From Pseudomonadota bacterium (GTDB lineage: Bacteria; Myxococcota; UBA9042; PHBI01), in assembly GCA_005772945.1 (NCBI GenBank), contig SXIE01000067.1, forward strand, positions 1 to 15,023: a stretch of 15,023 bases of DNA, written 5' to 3'. Every line of letters begins with the position of its first letter. The first letter of the stretch is position 1. Below are positions 13,053 to 15,023 of the stretch, one piece after another. The position numbers and the translations under genes were made by a program. The notes beneath the pieces were generated by a model that searched no databases, was not told the origin of the DNA, and worked only from the letters and a program-made list of their open reading frames with translations.

Positions 13053-14609
13053 CTAGCGCCGAGCGACGGCAATCCCGTGGGTCTCGAGGAACTTCACGAT
13101 CGCCTCCCACGGCACCGCGTGGCGCATCGCGGTCTTCGAGTCCCAGCTGTTGTGGAGCGCGACGATGGCGCCGCGCGTGTCGAAGAGCGGGCTTCCCGAG
13201 TGCCCCCAGTAGGTCCAGGCGTCGTGCTTGGCGCGCCCGAGGTGCTGGTCGCCATCGGCCCGGTCCGGCAGGAAGCCGCGGATCTCGCCGCTCGACACAT
13301 GCCAGGGCTGATAACCGGTCGCCTCGCCGCTCGGGGTGCGCTTGCCGGGCATGCCGATGACGATCACCTCGCTGCCCTCGACCGCGGCCACGCGCGCGAT
13401 CGGCGCGAACGGCAGGTCGGTCATGCCGACCAGCTCGACCAGCGCCAGGTCGCGCGCATCGTCGAACGCGCTGACGCGCCCCCAAGCCGTGACGCCGTCG
13501 GGGAACAGCACGCTGACGCGCCCGTCGCGGTGGTCGTCGACGACATGCGCGGCGGTCAGGACGAGGCCCGATGCGCGGAGGTTCACGCCGGTCCCGCCGC
13601 CGATGTTGACGACCGCGGGCTGGACCGCGCGGATCGCGCTGCGCACGCCCGACGCCGAGATCTCGGCGTCGACCTTGGCGAGGTAGGCATTGGTGCGCGC
13701 GCGCGCCAGCTCGCCGCCCTCGCGCGCGCCGGTCGCGATCTGCTGGAACCACGCGAGGTCCATCGGTCGCGTCCCCTTGGGCGCCGCGCCGGCGTACTGC
13801 CCGAGGAGATGCAGAATGCGCTGCGAGCCCGCCAGCTCGGGGTGATCGGCCGCCTGCAGCAGGCCCTCGGCCAGATGCGTCATGAACCACCAGGCCGTCT
13901 CGGCCTGGTCCTCGCCGGGCGCCTTCGCGGCGTAATCGGTGACCGACCCGCGCAGCACCGCCGCGCCCGCCACGCGCTCGATCGCCGCGCGCGAAGCGGG
14001 TGAGAGCGCGATCGCCGCGTAGGCCTTCCGCGCCGGCGTCGCCACGACCCCGGTCCAGCGCGCGTCGTCTTCGGACGAATGGCGCGCGGCGAGGCGCCCG
14101 CGCACGACCGCATCGATGTGGTGAAAGACCTCGTGGTGAAACGTCAGCGCCAGTTGGTCATCGCTGTAGTGGCAGGCGACGATGTGGCCGGAGGGATCCC
14201 ATCTCCCGAAGTAGCGGTAGCCGCCGAGGGCGTCGACCCACGGTCGGAATCCGTCGCCGTCGGGATCGCCGCAGCCCGCGAAGACCCCGATCTTATGAAT
14301 GCCGATCGCGCCGAGCAGCCCCGGCGGGTACTTGAGCGCCTCGCGCGCGAGCACGGCCGAGGCCGACTTGCGGGCCGCAGGCGGCTCCGTCGGCGTGGTC
14401 GCATACGGCACATCCTCCGGGAGCTCCTCCCGCGCCCAGACCAGCGACACGCCCGTGCGCGCCTCGAACGCCTGCTCGGACGCCGCCCCGAGATCGGTGG
14501 CCTGCGGCGCCGACTGGAAGCCGGACCACGCAGCGGGCGCCGAACCGGGCCCGGACGGGGGCGAGAACAGCGCGAGCGCGAGCCACGGAAGCGGGAGCGG
14601 GACGAGCAT
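13053..14609 (-). CDS. Secreted double protease: HExxH metallopeptidase-like domain fused to trypsin-like serine protease
   Basis: A 518-residue predicted exported protein. ATG at 14609 has AGGAG seven bases upstream. The N-terminus (MLVPLPLPWLALALF) is hydrophobic but lacks basic residues. The N-terminal half contains HEVFH (H159-E160-x-x-H163) in LTFHHEVFHHIDAVV, and 70 residues later GEDQAE, with E233 or E237 as candidate third zinc ligand. This is a gluzincin-like layout. The C-terminal half (about 320-518) is a trypsin-like domain with all three catalytic residues in the usual contexts: H355 in LTAAHVV, D387 in DARDLALVEL and S471 in GHSGSPLFD. VVNIGGGTG precedes the His strand. Both active sites appear intact. 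Possible roles include sequential processing of one substrate, or activation of one domain by the other. No inhibitor or immunity gene is evident beside it. It diverges from a TPR-like gene. Confidence 0.85.
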   Translation of the reverse strand: MLVPLPLPWLALALFSPPSGPGSAPAAWSGFQSAPQATDLGAASEQAFEARTGVSLVWAREELPEDVPYATTPTEPPAARKSASAVLAREALKYPPGLLGAIGIHKIGVFAGCGDPDGDGFRPWVDALGGYRYFGRWDPSGHIVACHYSDDQLALTFHHEVFHHIDAVVRGRLAARHSSEDDARWTGVVATPARKAYAAIALSPASRAAIERVAGAAVLRGSVTDYAAKAPGEDQAETAWWFMTHLAEGLLQAADHPELAGSQRILHLLGQYAGAAPKGTRPMDLAWFQQIATGAREGGELARARTNAYLAKVDAEISASGVRSAIRAVQPAVVNIGGGTGVNLRASGLVLTAAHVVDDHRDGRVSVLFPDGVTAWGRVSAFDDARDLALVELVGMTDLPFAPIARVAAVEGSEVIVIGMPGKRTPSGEATGYQPWHVSSGEIRGFLPDRADGDQHLGRAKHDAWTYWGHSGSPLFDTRGAIVALHNSWDSKTAMRHAVPWEAIVKFLETHGIAVARR

Positions 14610-14691
14610 CGCGGAACTCCTGAGTGGCGACGGAAGACGGTGACCCGAAGAGTACAGCGTCAGGCCCCCCTTTGTTCCACGCGGGCCCTGG

Positions 14692-14718
14692 GCTTTTGCC
14701 GAGCTTTTGCGCTAGCGT
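14692..14718 (+). promoter_or_regulatory. Promoter/regulatory site of the TPR-like gene, leaderless arrangement
   Basis: TAGCGT (14713-14718) lies seven bases before the ATG at 14726, in the same GCTAGCGTC context as the leaderless 11654 promoter. No -35 box is found at 16-18 bp. Instead, GCTTTTGC occurs twice (14692-14699 and 14703-14710), one helical turn apart, immediately upstream. This could be an activator site replacing the -35 box. Confidence 0.4.
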
Positions 14719-14725
14719 CAGGGAC

Positions 14726-15023
14726 ATGGCCCCACCCTCCCGCAGCGAACGCCTTCGCGCCCAGGCGCAGGAACACCTCGAGGCCACGCGCTACATGCTG
14801 GGCGAGCGGCGCTTCGACGACGCCGAGGCCCAGTTCCGCATGGCCGCCGAGCTACTGGCCGAGGCGGGCGACCGTGCAGGCGAGGGCGACGCCTGGCTCA
14901 AGGCCGGGCTCGCGGCCGAGAAGCGCGGCGACTTGGACGGCGGGCTCGCGGCGATCGCGCGCGCGGTCGAAGGCGCAAGGGCCCTCGGCGCCGAGCGGGC
15001 GCTGGCGGTCGCGCTCGGCCACC
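14726..15023 (+). CDS. TPR-like repeat protein (3' end outside window)
   Basis: ATG at 14726 opens a frame that stays open for 99 codons to the window end. The product is almost entirely helical, cytoplasmic in appearance, and rich in Ala, Glu and Arg. It contains YMLGERRFDDAEAQFRMAAE and AGLAAEKRGDLDGGLAAIAR, each with the tetratricopeptide pattern (a small residue, then G, Y/F, A and A at the typical spacing). At least two repeats with an intervening helix pair are visible. Such arrays serve as protein-binding scaffolds; the partner is unknown. No ribosome binding site is needed if the transcript is leaderless, as the -10 box seven bases upstream suggests. It diverges from the double-protease gene. 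Confidence 0.75.
   Translation, partial: MAPPSRSERLRAQAQEHLEATRYMLGERRFDDAEAQFRMAAELLAEAGDRAGEGDAWLKAGLAAEKRGDLDGGLAAIARAVEGARALGAERALAVALGH

Noticed and set aside
11501..13072. 523-codon minus-strand open frame
   Set aside because: It crosses the intact zinc-ribbon gene, the arrestin-like gene in another frame, and part of the truncated gene. Its composition is Arg/His-rich nonsense.

Overview
The window is very GC-rich with a strong G/C third-position bias. It is dominated by lipoproteins and exported proteins of unknown role: at least four lipobox signal peptides, a beta-propeller/IPT/lectin lipoprotein, a diheme c-type cytochrome lipoprotein and a secreted protease. Together with promoters placed almost on the start codon, this suggests a Myxococcota (former deltaproteobacterial, Polyangia-like) chromosome. 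That assignment is inference from style; no rRNA or other phylogenetic marker is present. I saw no tRNA, rRNA, CRISPR array, transposase or phage gene.

Left part (1-6230). A diheme cytochrome c lipoprotein runs off the left edge on the minus strand. It diverges from a lipoprotein with a Cys-rich tail (1291-2220, plus), and each has a recognisable sigma70-type promoter. Three minus-strand genes follow, in transcription order: a helix-turn-helix-like protein (6230-5577), a questin-oxidase-like protein (5507-4497) and a large lipoprotein with IPT, beta-propeller and lectin-like domains (4407-2251). The last converges on the Cys-rich lipoprotein across a 30-bp gap holding a perfect 16-bp palindrome.

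Middle (6231-8601). Upstream of the helix-turn-helix gene lie three identical 16-bp palindromes with a 22-bp period, then a 12-bp tandem repeat, then a decayed and internally deleted copy of the membrane-protein gene found intact at 11654-12448. After it comes a translationally coupled plus-strand pair, a lipoprotein (6809-7663) and an unknown protein (7660-8412). A minus-strand 57-residue membrane microprotein whose N-terminus looks like LemA converges on this pair.

Right-middle (8759-12843). Minus-strand genes encode a secreted protein of unknown function and a small TIGR03067-like lipoprotein. Upstream of them are two gene remnants: an OmpA-type peptidoglycan-binding domain with its middle deleted, and a gene lacking its 5' end. 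The second remnant abuts the intact zinc-ribbon membrane protein (11654-12448, plus), whose promoter block is shared with the decayed copy at 6434-6701. A small arrestin/Spo0M-like protein converges on it with overlapping stop codons.

Right edge (13053-15023). A secreted protein joins an HExxH metallopeptidase-like domain to a trypsin-like serine protease domain with a complete His-Asp-Ser set. It diverges from a TPR-like protein cut by the window end. This double protease is the most unusual single gene here. The most unusual regional feature is the concentration of deleted or truncated gene remnants around the two copies of the membrane-protein gene.
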